This document shows, one piece after another, positions 1 through 9,762 of a stretch of DNA of 64,000 bases. A model generated the notes under the pieces. It saw only the letters and a list, made by a program, of their open reading frames with translations. It was not told the DNA's origin and did not search any database. The number at the start of each line of letters is the position of its first letter. The stretch's first letter is position 1. The stretch comes from Blasia pusilla (Eukaryota > Marchantiophyta > Marchantiopsida > Blasiales), in contig CM114271.1 of NCBI GenBank assembly GCA_050084515.1, positions 31,062,001-31,126,000 on the forward strand, read 5' to 3'. Position numbers and translations under genes: made by a program.

Positions 1-710
1 CTCCTTTGACGTCTAAGTCGAAACCATCAATGTAGGCTTCTCCTCATACAAGTGGGCCGATGAGATTAATGGTGCTGAGAGAAGTGGATGTTGAGAATCC
101 AACATCATCATCTAATATAGTAATAGGACTCCCTAAATTAGCGAGTCTTGCTACGTTAGAAGTATGTCCTACTTGCCAATTTGGAAAACAAGCTAGATTT
201 CTTTTTCCAAAGCAAGGTAGAGAAGCATCCAAGATATTGGAGTTGATCCACAGTGATGTGTGGACATATGAATCTCCAAAGATTAGAGAGTCTTTCATCA
301 TCTAATATAATAATAAGACTCCATAAATTAGCGAATCCTGCAACGTTAGAAGTATGTCCTGCTTGCCAATTTGGAAAACAAGCTAGATTTCCTTTTCCAA
401 AGCAAAGTAGAAGAGCATCCAAGATATTGGAGTTGATCCACAGTGATGTGTAGACAGCATCACAACAAAACCTTAGTGGTTGCCAGTACTTTGTTTCATT
501 TATTGATGACTTCTTTAGGTCTATATGGGTATAATTTTTGAAAGCCAAGTCAGAGGTATTCTCAGTGTCCCAAACATTCAGAGTTCTAGTAGAGAAGCAG
601 CCTAAACAACACATTCTGAAATTGCGTTGTGATGGAGGAGGAGAGTATCTTTCAAAACAGTTTGATGACTATTTACGTCAGAATGGCATCCAACGTCAGT
701 GTCTAGGTAG
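1..710 (+). pseudogene. Ty1/copia integrase fragment, 5' part of a split copia element
   Basis: Broken copia pol. The translation shows the tail of the GAG-pre-integrase zinc region (CPTCQFGKQ, seen twice because of a local duplication), then the start of an rve integrase core. HSDVW carries the first catalytic Asp, a FIDDFF-type stretch follows, and RCDGGGEY at about 625-648 carries the second Asp. Similarity stops after NGIQRQ near 695, before the catalytic Glu. Stops and a frame change separate the pieces, so it is not functional. The matching RT and RNase H of a copia element resume near 9,890 on the same strand. I infer one copia element interrupted by gypsy copy 1, with the integrase C-terminal part and linker lost. 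The left end of the element lies outside the window. Confidence 0.85.
105..456 (+). repeat. Direct duplication (offset 190 bp) inside copia integrase
   Basis: Segments 105-266 and 295-456 are near-identical direct copies with a 190-bp offset; both start with catcatctaatata and end at agtgatgtgt. They duplicate the CPTCQFGKQ zinc region of the copia integrase. The copies differ by a scatter of substitutions, so the duplication is not recent. Confidence 0.85.
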
Positions 711-2386
711 AGATGCGATTTCATACATAGGGTTGGGGGTTACTCAATTGAGGGTGACTTTTCCATTAGGGCCCGCTCTTAGGTTGGAGGATATAAGGTG
801 GAGTGCACTCAAAGAACAGTCAGTTCTTTGAGTTGAGCCTATTGCGTTGGGAGTTAGCCTTGGTAGTGAGTAGAGCTCTTGGCTATGGTGTTTCCCGCAA
901 GCTTTGACCAAGATTCTTCCATCGTGGAGTGGGTTTGGCTCGATTGTATGTGATTCTATACGTCTTTTATGACAGAAGGTCTTTCACGGATTTCACTCAA
1001 AGAACTGACGTAGATCGATGGTACCTTCGATTGTGGATCAGTAGGATCTGGTTAGGGCTGATTGTGTACTCACCCATGGATGTTCATGTCTTGTGGCCTA
1101 TGTTGGAGGTGTAAATCTGGTGCGTGGATGTTGGAAACAAAGCGCCTTGCTGAGAGCTTTCCAACGCGCTTTAGATCGCGGGATTTCGTCAAGGGAGTTG
1201 GAAGTTATCAAGGTTTGAAGATTCTGGTTTGTGTTTGACGGTTTTCTGATGTGGAGAGCTTGGAGTGCGGAAGCTCTGTTGAAGTTCATCCAAATTGGGT
1301 GAGAGGTTCTTGTTGCTACTTGTATTGTGATCTCATGTGAAGCTATCTGCTCGAGTGTGTGGAGCGTTGCGGATTTCTGCGTGCATGAAATCAGACGGAT
1401 ATTTGTCGGATTTTGCGATTCTGGAGGTGTATGGACAGCAAGTTTGTCTGATTTTTAGCTCAGAGTACAGAGCTCGGTTGTAGCTGATTTTTTGTGGAGA
1501 GATAGCTATGGTGGTCAATTGAATTCTGGTTGAAACAGATTCAATTTGGGTCACGGATTTGTGAAGAAATTGCTGATCGAAATTTCGCGGACTAGCTCAA
1601 GGTCTTGCTATGGTGGACAGCGGATCGGAGGGGCTAGTTGGTTGGTGACTCGTTCATTGTTGGAGACAACTTCTTCGAGGCAACTCGTGGTAGCTCGGGG
1701 CGAGTGGGCGTGAGAGGCGGAGTAAGGAGCAAGAAGCAAGCAAGCGAGCTTGCTTGCTTGCTTGGGCGTGAGGCAGTTTTTGCAGGATTTGTGATTTGAG
1801 TGTTGCATAACTGGTCACCCATCTTTGGGCTATTCCGCCTGGAAGACGCTTAAGTGCTGAGTTCTTAACTATGCCAGTGTACACATTAGTGTAGCTCATT
1901 TGGTGCTGTTCGGAGATGTGTTAGGCACTTTATGCATCTCAGGTTTTTGGTTGATGTACCTCTAGCGCATAGTATGGTGTAGCCTCTCCATGCAGGTGAT
2001 ATTTTCAGGTGATGCGAGTCCGACTAGCACGTCATCGACCCGCGGCAGAGTAGCTATTGCGTTAGAATTGTGTGGTGGGTTCTGTGGATTTAGGGGGCGC
2101 CACGTTTGGTGGATTGTGTTGCCTTGATTTCCATTTGCGATTGGAGGGTTGTCGTTGGACTTCCTGTGTTTGGATCCCCTCCATCGTTGCTTCTTGCTTG
2201 CGCGCCCATTGTTAGGGTTGACGCTGGTTTCCAGAGTTGTGTTACTCCTGTGTGCTACCGGTAGTGAGGCTGGAGTGATGACCAATAGACCGTGGGAGGC
2301 TTCTTGTGGTGATGACAGGTTAGGTTGCCTACACTCATAGCTAGTAGAGCTAGAATAGTATAGCGACATCGACGTCACTTGGTTAC
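711..2386 (+). other. Leader region of gypsy copy 1, no gene
   Basis: About 1.7 kb between the copia break and gag. No convincing coding sequence. It holds a perfect 10-bp-arm hairpin at 808-832 (arms CTCAAAGAAC and GTTCTTTGAG), a 12-bp-arm palindrome of AAGC units at 1,734-1,759, and a 5S rRNA-like stretch on the minus strand at 1,799-1,896. I do not see the TATA-bearing LTR block that copy 2 has, so this leader is not simply equivalent to that of copy 2. Confidence 0.5.
1799..1896 (-). rRNA. Diverged 5S rRNA-like sequence (relic)
   Basis: Read on the minus strand, this stretch follows the plant 5S rRNA order: an 'actaatg'-type start region, then GAACTC.GCA.TTAAGCGT, an A-rich middle, and GATGGGTGACC, ending with a GCAACAC-like tail. 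These include the A-box and C-box parts of the internal promoter. The 5' and 3' terminal stem is not preserved and the middle is shortened, so it is a relic or a 5S-derived module, not a working gene. It lies inside the leader of gypsy copy 1, antisense to the element. LTR elements carrying 5S-derived sequence are known (Cassandra TRIMs); I have no evidence this is one of them. Confidence 0.65.
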
Positions 2387-3850
2387 TTAGTGGTGATAAT
2401 TTGGTGGTGGTGCGGCATCGGCGTTGGTCATCACGGAGCTTTTCGGTGGTCTGGTTGGGGACCGTGGTGCGGACAGTGGTGGTTTCACACGGAGTGGATT
2501 TAGGTATTGGCTACCTTTTCCACTTCCGACGGTTGATGAAGAGGAGGACGAGGGTGTTCCAAACACCGAGTCTTCTTCGTTGTTATCGAGTGTTGCAGCT
2601 CCATTGATTTGGGACATGGACGGGATATATGGGGCCATGAAGGGCCCACGACGATACTCGGGTGCAGTGGGCACCATTGAGTTGTAGGACTTCATGCACG
2701 AGTTTGATACGTGGTGTGATATGCAGATGTTGCGGAACGCCACATTGTTTACACCCTGCTTGGCTTGGAAGGGGTTGTTTCAGCACTTGGAGGGACCACC
2801 CACGGATGATAACCATGAGTTTAGGAAGGACCATGTTGCTGAGATTGAGGCGTGGAGACAATATTGGTCTCTAGGCTATGTGTCTATCACCCATGGTGGT
2901 ATTGGTAGTAGTGCTCCTACTATGCCAGCCAGCCCGACGTTGAGTGGTACGAGTACGAGTCGGAGTGGGGGTACCAATGGAGGTACCCATGGAGGTACTA
3001 GTGGGGGTACTAGTGGAGGTACTAGTGCCCCACCATCGTTTAGCCCGGTTGCAGAGTTCAAGAGGTTGAAGAAGAACTATCAAGGAGTGAAGACAGAGAA
3101 GTTGAGGAGTCTTCAAGAATTTGAGCGAAAGACTGGTGAGAGTCTTCGTGAGGCATACACTCGTATCGACGCTTGATTTCAGATTACCCAGGGTGTGGCG
3201 AGGCTCGTGAAGTCCAGTTTTGGTATGGGATCTTTTGAGAGAGTTGCGGCCAAGCGAGAGTGCGTGATGCTACTTTTATGAGTGATGATTCACCCACATT
3301 AACCCATGTGTTTGCTCTATCGAGAAGATTGAGCTTAACATGGTGAAGGAGAGAGTGGTGACATCCGCATTCAAGGGGATACAACTACTACTTCTCGTGT
3401 GCGGTGACCCACCTCACGATCTCGTAGTAGTAGTGGTGGTGGTAGTAGTAGTGGGAGTCGTGGGGGTACACACGACCTCGTCAGTCCTAGAGGGACACTT
3501 GAGAGACCATTGCCTTCATTTTTGCCCTTGCGGCAGGGCGATCATGTTGGACATGTGGAGGTGATCATGTTAGGAAGTTTTGTCCCCAAGAGGATGGGAG
3601 ACGGACTTTGGAGGATGGGCCTCAGTCGGCCCCAACTCAGTGTGATCATTGCGGGAGACCAGGTCATCCTCGAGAGCGTTGCTTTGATCTTCATCAAGAG
3701 TTGAGATCAGGCCGCGGCCGTGGTGGAGTAGCTCCGAGAGGCCGAGGTGGTAGAGGTGGTAGAGGTGGACCAATGGTTGGAGAGCCTACGGTGGCTACCC
3801 CTACCACTCTGACAGCAGTCGACTATGGTGCCGAGATTGAGCGATTGGAG
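2387..3850 (+). pseudogene. gag of gypsy copy 1, two CCHC zinc knuckles
   Basis: Nucleocapsid/capsid region, broken into several frames. The capsid-like part (about 2,694-3,330) has the retrotransposon-gag signature AWKGLFQHLEGPP and a helix-rich stretch around KLRSLQEFERKTGESL. Low-complexity inserts follow: GGT repeats at 2,970-3,030 and a Ser/Gly run from AGT/GGT codons at about 3,424-3,475. Two zinc knuckles close it: C-W-T-C-G-G-D-H then V-R-K-F-C at 3,545-3,583, and CDHCGRPGHPRERC at 3,641-3,682 (CX2CX4HX4C). A Gly/Arg-rich stretch follows. Frame changes are needed near 3,170, 3,300 and 3,600. The equivalent region of copy 2 is at 51,491-52,990. Confidence 0.8.
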
Positions 3851-3855
3851 CGAAG

Positions 3856-5010
3856 TTGGCTACTATCGCTGGTATCCAGCATAGATCAAGTTCGGGAGCA
3901 GGGGCTTCCATCTCTTATGGAGGGGATGATCTCTCTTATATGGCGAGTGCAGCACATGTTGAGGCATCAGCTGCAGTTACGAGAGGAGCCACTCAAGCGT
4001 CAGAGCCATGTGGTGCTACTGTGGAGTTGGACCCACAGAGGGGTGAGGCTGGGAGGCAGGCTAGGCTTCCCCAGTCATTCTTGTTGTCTGAGGTGCTTAG
4101 GACTCCATCCATGGTTCCTATGCAGCTTATTGAGCCGACAGTGGGGAGTGAGGCATCTACATCGCGTGTAGTAGACACGGATGCAACATCTAGTGCAGTA
4201 TTGCGGATGGCAACTTCAGTGTTGGGATCTCCATTGTTTTCGGCCACGGAGCTGATGGCTTTAGGAGTTGACTTAGCTCCTGTATTTCAGCTAGCAGCCA
4301 CGTTGTGTGAACGTGGGGATGTTAATGCTACACGTGCTGAGGTGGATGAGGGTGTTGCGGTGGAGCGATCCTCTATGTCAGGTGTAGCATTGCGTACCGG
4401 TGCTACTTGGCAGACAGCAGCGGTAAAGATGGATGCATTAACAGCCCGGCCAGCCATTGATCGTGAGAGGCTTATACCTGGTGTATGTATGTTGGACAAC
4501 CGGAGTGGGATATTCCGATTGGTGAGTCCTACAGGACAGGTGTATAGACCAAATAGAGTCTTGTTAGACTCTGGTGGCCAACCTTTGATGTTGGGAAAGG
4601 CGGCATGTATTGGTTTGGGTATTCGGAGGTCAGAGCTTGAGCCTTGCCCATTCCAGATTCAAACATCACTTGGAGGAGCCAATGATAGGTCTCAATTCAT
4701 GACACGAGAGAAGTTTTCTGTAAAGTTGAGACCAGATCATGCGACTGATAGCTCTCGATTGGGAGTATCTACGGTAGTCACATTAGCTAAGTCGTATGAT
4801 GTACTAGTTGGAGGAGCAGTATTATACCCAATGGGTTTTCAGATGGATTATTGGACTAAGACAGCGTCTTATAGACCTGGTTGGCAGTCCGGGGATGGAC
4901 GTATGAGCCAAGTTCCTGTGAGATTTATTTATGGGGCTCGACCAAGAAGGTCTTCCCCAACAGTGTTAGCATCTGTGGCTGGTTTTAGTGGAGTAGTCAC
5001 TTGGCCATGA
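3856..5010 (+). CDS. Aspartic protease region of gypsy copy 1
   Basis: Open frame of 384 codons whose C-terminal half is a retropepsin. The catalytic motif is LLDSGGQPLMLGK with Asp-Ser-Gly at about codon 238 (4,567); a hydrophobic YDVLVGGAVLYPMGF stretch at about codon 315 resembles the second retropepsin strand pair (ILG-like). The N-terminal half is a low-complexity linker from gag. The given start is simply the first ATG; the native product was probably translated through from gag. The frame ends in TGA at 5,008, where copy 2 has a TAG two codons earlier. The stops sit at different codons, so protease and methyltransferase were probably once continuous. Confidence 0.8.
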   Translation: MATIAGIQHRSSSGAGASISYGGDDLSYMASAAHVEASAAVTRGATQASEPCGATVELDPQRGEAGRQARLPQSFLLSEVLRTPSMVPMQLIEPTVGSEASTSRVVDTDATSSAVLRMATSVLGSPLFSATELMALGVDLAPVFQLAATLCERGDVNATRAEVDEGVAVERSSMSGVALRTGATWQTAAVKMDALTARPAIDRERLIPGVCMLDNRSGIFRLVSPTGQVYRPNRVLLDSGGQPLMLGKAACIGLGIRRSELEPCPFQIQTSLGGANDRSQFMTREKFSVKLRPDHATDSSRLGVSTVVTLAKSYDVLVGGAVLYPMGFQMDYWTKTASYRPGWQSGDGRMSQVPVRFIYGARPRRSSPTVLASVAGFSGVVTWP

Positions 5011-6490
5011 GACTTTTTGGAGGGTAATGTTTCTGCTATGGATTCTCCTATGCATGAGGAGGTAGAGGAGGTCCCTACTTTTGCAGCAGTGGCATCCTTA
5101 TCGTTGGATGTGCCACTTTGGAGTTCAGGCGGTGCACTACGGCAGGAGGCTGATCGCCTAGTGCAGGAAGCTTGGTGTGAAGCTGTTATACCTCACGAGG
5201 AAGAGGAGGCCCCACGGCGGACTCCTACTTCTGGTCCAGTTGGGTTATCCCTATTGGATACTACACCCGGAGGTATGGCAGTATCCGTTGGAGGGCATTT
5301 GTGTGTTAGATCTCTTTGGTGGGATTAGCACTGGTTTGGCTGCAGTGTTACAGGCCTGTATTCCTGTGCGGAGATGCGTGTATGTGGAGCGAGATGAGAC
5401 GGCCCAAAGAGTCTCATCCCGACATATTGGTCAGTTGATGCGGAGATATCCTGAGTTGTTGCCGCCATCAGCTATTCGTGGGTAACAGCATGCTTTGCCG
5501 TCACACATTGCATTGTTGGGGGCGCAGGACCTTGAGAGGGTTGGTCCTGTAGATTTGGTGCTTGCTGGATGGCCATGTTAGGGTCATACACGTGCTGGTC
5601 GTGGTGAGGGATTACACGACCCTAGGTCTCGATTGTTTTGGGAGATGTTACGGGTGTTACGACATCTTCAGGTTCATCAGGCACGTGCTCTAGCTTATAT
5701 TCTGGAGAATGTTCCATTGTTGGGTGACACTCGGACCCGGATGATGGCGAGTGTTCATGAGGTGCGGTCTTGGATTGGACCAGCGGTGTTGTTGGATGCA
5801 GCGCGAGTTGGCTTGCGTGCACATCATCCACCCTTTTGGTGGACAAACTTGTTGCCTAGGGAGGTTCTACATCGAGCATATGATGCAGTGCAACGGGATC
5901 CTTGCCTTACAATGGATAGTATCTTGGATACTGGGCGACTTTCTCAGGTGGTGAGGGTTATTGATAGGTCACCCATGGCAGTGGTGAACCGTGTGGGCCA
6001 GCCTAGGATGGCACTACCCATATTTGTGAGTTTTCCCTCGTCACATGCCTACAGGGAAGGTGGTCCCGGGCTTGTATGGGATTCTCATGTGCGACAGTTG
6101 GTGGAGCCTAACGCTGATGAGAGAGAGCGTGCGATGGGATTTGCTACTGGTGTGACAGTGGTTGCTTCCATTTCTGAGGCTTCACGACGTCATGTGTTGG
6201 GTCAAGCCATGGAACTGAATTGTTTGACTTGGATTTTTAGTCTTGGTATGGCCGAGCAGCGTCAACTTCGGATTATGTCTGTGGGTCTTCCACCCCTTGT
6301 AATGAGCTCGATGGCTACCGGGACGGAAGAGGCATCGGCTGGGGGCGAGGAGAGTAGTATTTTGCATCCTTGGAGTAAATGGGATGTAATGGCTGGGCAT
6401 GTGGAGTTGGTTGCTCATGCTGGTGGAGGAGTTATTTGCTCAGATGATGGTGTAGCTAAGGGTATACCATCTTGTGAGGGGGTCGCGTAG
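5011..6490 (+). pseudogene. C5 cytosine DNA methyltransferase domain, gypsy copy 1
   Basis: Methyltransferase domain between protease and RT. Motif I is VLDLFGGISTG (about 5,299-5,331), then YVERDETA (motif II). Motif IV is LVLAGWPC with a TAG at 5,579-5,581 immediately after the catalytic Cys codon, where copy 2 has CAG. Motif VI is ENVPLLG (about 5,705), motif VIII is HHPPFWWTN, motif IX is ERAMGFATG and motif X is HVLGQAMELNCLTWI. Motif order and the WEMLRVLRHL and ERxxGF blocks look like the DNMT3/DRM branch rather than CMT or MET1. Lesions: a frame change near 5,285, TAA at 5,483 and TAG at 5,579. From 5,633 to the stop at 6,488 the frame is open for 285 codons. Function in life would be cytosine methylation of DNA using S-adenosylmethionine; this copy cannot do it. 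Confidence 0.88.
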
Positions 6491-6496
6491 CAGCCA
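6488..6496 (+). promoter_or_regulatory. Putative leaky stop TAG-CAG-CCA between methyltransferase and RT (copy 1)
   Basis: The methyltransferase frame ends at TAG (6,488) followed by CAG CCA and the RT frame continues in the same phase (ATG at 6,497). Copy 2 has TAG-CAA-CCA at the same junction. Both fit the CAR-YYA context that permits readthrough of TAG in plant cells (tobacco mosaic virus type). Inferred role: set the ratio of gag-protease-methyltransferase to pol. Confidence 0.6.
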
Positions 6497-8000
6497 ATGG
6501 CATCGTCCTCTCCCTCTAGTGTGCCAGTGGAGGAGACTTGGGAGCCATTACTTGGGCCCAAGCTTACGGGAGGTGAGAAACGACGCTTGATGATGTTCCT
6601 ACGTGCTTATAGGAGTTGTTTTTCCTTTAGCATGAAGGAGTTGGGTGCTCTGGTTGGACCCAGTATACGGATTGATTTGGCTAGTGATATGCCAATCTTC
6701 CGTCGTCCCTACCGATATAGTGATATGGAGAGGGACCTGATTCAGAGTAGGACGTTGGACCTTTTGGAGGCTGGATTAGTGGAGTTGTCGCATGGAGAGT
6801 ATGCATCAGCCACTGTCATGCCTGCTAAAAGGATATGCATGGCAACCACACGGATAGGCGGATATGTGGAGATTACCGTCCTATCAATCAGCAAACCAAG
6901 GCTGATAGGTATGCCATGCCTACACCTGAGGAGATCTTTGATGTGGTGGGATAGGCAAAGATTTTCAGTTTTGGATCTTGGCGAGGATACCATCAATTGC
7001 CGATTCAGAGAGTGACAAGGCCAAGACAAAGCATTTTGGGGTGTCAACTCTCATGGCAAGGATTGTTTGTACCGGTGGAAATTCTTACCCTTTGGGTTGA
7101 AGAATGCACTGCCGAGTTTCAGTGAGTGATGGGACAGGATCCTAGCGAGGGTTGGATTTTGTTCGGTGTTACATTGATGATATCTTGGTGTTCAGTAACA
7201 CGGTGGAAGAGCATCAGATACATTTGCAGATGGTGTTTGAGCGGTTGAAAGCTCATGGTCTATGTTTGCATTGAGGAAAGTGTAAGTTCTTCCATGAGGA
7301 TGTTGAGTACTTGGGTCATGTGATCTATCTAGGTGGTTTGGGAGTTTAGCAAGCAAAGGTGGAGGCTATTGCACTTATTCCGCGTCCAGTAGATGTGAGT
7401 AGAGTTCGGGCATTCATGGGATTGGCGAACTACTATCGGAGGTATGTGAAGGGATTCAGTGCTATGGCAAAGCCTTTGAACCAATTGCTGAAATCAGATC
7501 AAGAGTGGCACTGGGGAGATGATCAGGAGAGAGCATTTGTGGAGCTTAAGGCCCAGTTGGTGGCGGCGCCTATCTTGAGGAGACCTATCAGAGGGCGCCC
7601 ATTTCAGTTACACACTGATTGGAGTAGGTTGGGACTTGGAGCGGTGTTGACACAACATGATGATGAGCACATGGAGTTTTTGGTGGCCTATGCAAGTCGT
7701 TCGAATAATGCAGAGGAGTCGCGCTATAGTTCATATGAGGGAGAGTGCTTGGCAAGAGTGTGGGTTGTGGCACACTTTAGGTGTTACTTGTTTGGCACAC
7801 TGAGTTTACCCTTGTTCTTGATCACCGGCCGCTCAAGTGGTTGATGGAGTCTGACAAGCTTACAGGGAAGCTTGCACGGTGGGCTCTTATCTTACAGGAG
7901 TATGACTTCCACGTGGTACATAGACCTGTAGTTGCCAACCTTGATGCTCATGGGTTGAGTAGGAACCCATGTACTAGCCAAGAGGATACAACTGGGGCTA
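6497..8000 (+). pseudogene. Reverse transcriptase and RNase H, gypsy copy 1
   Basis: Ty3/gypsy RT with several breaks. The N-terminal part (6,497-6,830) has IRIDLASDMPIFRRPYRYS; after a frame change near 6,830 the palm follows, with the catalytic YIDD at 7,170-7,181 in RCYIDDILVF. The connection FxRRYVKGFS (about 7,437) leads to RNase H: LHTDWSRLGLGAVL (first Asp), YSSYEGECLA (Glu), then a frame change near 7,790 and DHRPLKWLMES. Stops interrupt at about 7,100-7,350. It would copy element RNA to DNA and remove the RNA strand. Confidence 0.85.
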
Positions 8001-8179
8001 GATGGCATGGCGAGGTTGATGAGGAGATGGTGCCAGGTTGGCATGCATTCGCCTTTTTATGTTGGTTAGGGGTGGACTCTAGTATGGAGGACCACATCAT
8101 ATCTTACTCTAGTCAGAGGGTAGATGGCCAGCCTTCAGATCCTAAGGTTGGAGATGGTGGTACGGATCAGCGTGATATT

Positions 8180-9430
8180 CATGATGATGCATTGGTGTTG
8201 GAGTTCCTACGGACCAGTAGGGTGCCAGGCATAGTGAGTGCCAAGGAGCGAGACCGTATTCTTCAACGTGCTAAGAGGTATCGATTGGAGGGAACACATA
8301 TTCTCCGTGTGTGGGAGGATGGTAGAGTACGAGTAGTGCCGCATTTGGCTCAGAGAGAGCGCATTGTGCGACATGCCCATGAGGAGTTGGGACATTTTGG
8401 GGTAAAGCGTACGTATAGCTTACTCCTTGGTCAGTATTGGTGGCGTGGCATGCATTCTCAGGTGCAGCAGTTGGTGTGATGTTGTATGGTTTCTGACCGG
8501 GTGAGGGCATCATTCAATGCCCCTACACCACAGTTACACCCCTTGCCTATTATGGGGTTGGATTACCGTTGGAGTGTGGACTTTGCGGGACCGTTACCGT
8601 TGACTGTACGACATCATCGATATGTGTTGGTGATGGTGGAACACTTCTCCAAGTGGATTGAGTTGGTGGCATTACCGGACAAGGAAAGTGAGGGAACGGC
8701 GCGTGCGTTTCTTGATAGAGTGCTTAGTCATTTTGGTGCACCCATCAGCTGAAGTGTTGAACGACCAGGGTACAGAGTTTCAGGGTGAGTTTGAGGTCTT
8801 GTGTGACAAGGCGTTGATTGATCATCGGACTACGTCTCGAGATCATCCAGAGGCGGATGGTTTGGCTGAGCGTGTGGTTCAGACGGTGAAGAGGGCATTG
8901 CGCAAGTATGGCCTCTGAAGGGCATCTTGGAGACAGGATATTCGGTTGCCATGGTTAGCCATGGGGTATAGGTTCAGTCGCCAAGCATCCTTGGCTTCCT
9001 TCTCACCTTATTTTCTGTTATACGGCCAAGATCCAGACTTGCCAGCAGCAATTCGTCGGGAGTCTAGTGAGGTGGTGAACCTTGATGACCCAGAGATGTG
9101 GATGAGAGTGTGTTCTCAGCGGGCGAGCTCTTTCGGAGAGTTATGCCAATGACCTTTGAGAATCTTGCCATTTCTTAACACAAGGATACGTTGCGGTATG
9201 CAACCATTCGGGGTGGAGGTTATCGACCATCGATTTGTAGGTTCCATGTGGGGGACTATGTCTATTTGCAGCAGATTTCATTGACAACGTTGGATGTGAC
9301 GGCAGGCCGCACTATTTTACGAGTGCGCGAGGTGTTAGCTTCTGGAGTTCTCATGTTGGAGGGTCGTGATGGAGTTGTTTGGAAGGACCATGTGCGTAAT
9401 TGTGCGCCATGTCATCTTCCAAATGTGGAT
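8180..9430 (+). pseudogene. Integrase, gypsy copy 1
   Basis: The HHCC zinc region is HAHEELGHFGVKRTY followed by YWWRGMHSQ and CCMVCDRVRA, with a TGA between (about 8,478). The rve core has all three acidic residues: D in WSVDFAGPLP (8,579), D in DQGTEF (8,763) and E in HPEADGLAERVV (8,850). A frame change lies near 8,750 and others near 8,915 and 9,150. The C-terminal part contains MGYRFSRQASLASFSPYFLLYG and a basic SH3-like stretch around YVYLQQ and WKDHVRNC. It runs into the PHD finger without a chromodomain. Confidence 0.85.
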
Positions 9431-9475
9431 GGTACTGTTGACCCAAGCTTAGCCATGATACATGCTAGCTTGAGG

Positions 9476-9612
9476 TGCATGTTGTGTGGGTCTGCTTGCA
9501 ACGCACCGTATGTTGGTGTGTGATGGTGTTCTAGGGGTTGGCACATTATGTGTTTGACTCACGTATGGATGTTGTTCCTAGTGGAAGGTGGGTTTGTCCT
9601 CGATGTACTTAG
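9476..9612 (+). pseudogene. PHD finger at the C-terminus of the integrase, gypsy copy 1
   Basis: Cys4-His-Cys3 pattern read across two frameshifts. CMLC (9,476-9,487) gives ligands 1-2. MLVCDG (Cys at 9,519) gives ligand 3. TGT at 9,527 gives ligand 4, after a one-base deletion. GWH (9,536-9,544) gives the His, and the Cys in HIMCL gives ligand 6. MDVVPSGRWVCPRC (to 9,606) gives the conserved Trp and the last Cys pair. A TAG stop at 9,610 falls one codon after the last Cys, so the finger ends the polyprotein. PHD fingers bind histone H3 tails in known families; targeting of integration is inference. Copies at 43,452 (+) and 48,076 (-) confirm it is part of the family. Confidence 0.8.
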
Positions 9613-9762
9613 GAGAGGTAGATGACTTGATCTTTGCATGATATGGAGGATGTGCGACTAACGATGGGGCAACCTAGCACCCGGCCTTCGATTTGCACCC
9701 AAGAAGGTGTATAGCATGTAGTAGATGTATAGGGCTACTTGGGAGTTAGAAGGACCTAACCG

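Noticed and set aside
2970-3475. CRISPR-like or satellite array
   Set aside because: Short GGT/AGT codon repeats inside gag, encoding Gly/Ser/Thr runs; no spacer structure.
5300-6490. Host methyltransferase gene beside a transposon
   Set aside because: The domain lies between protease and RT of the same element in two copies and recurs in a third decayed copy, and shares phase with RT through the TAG junction.
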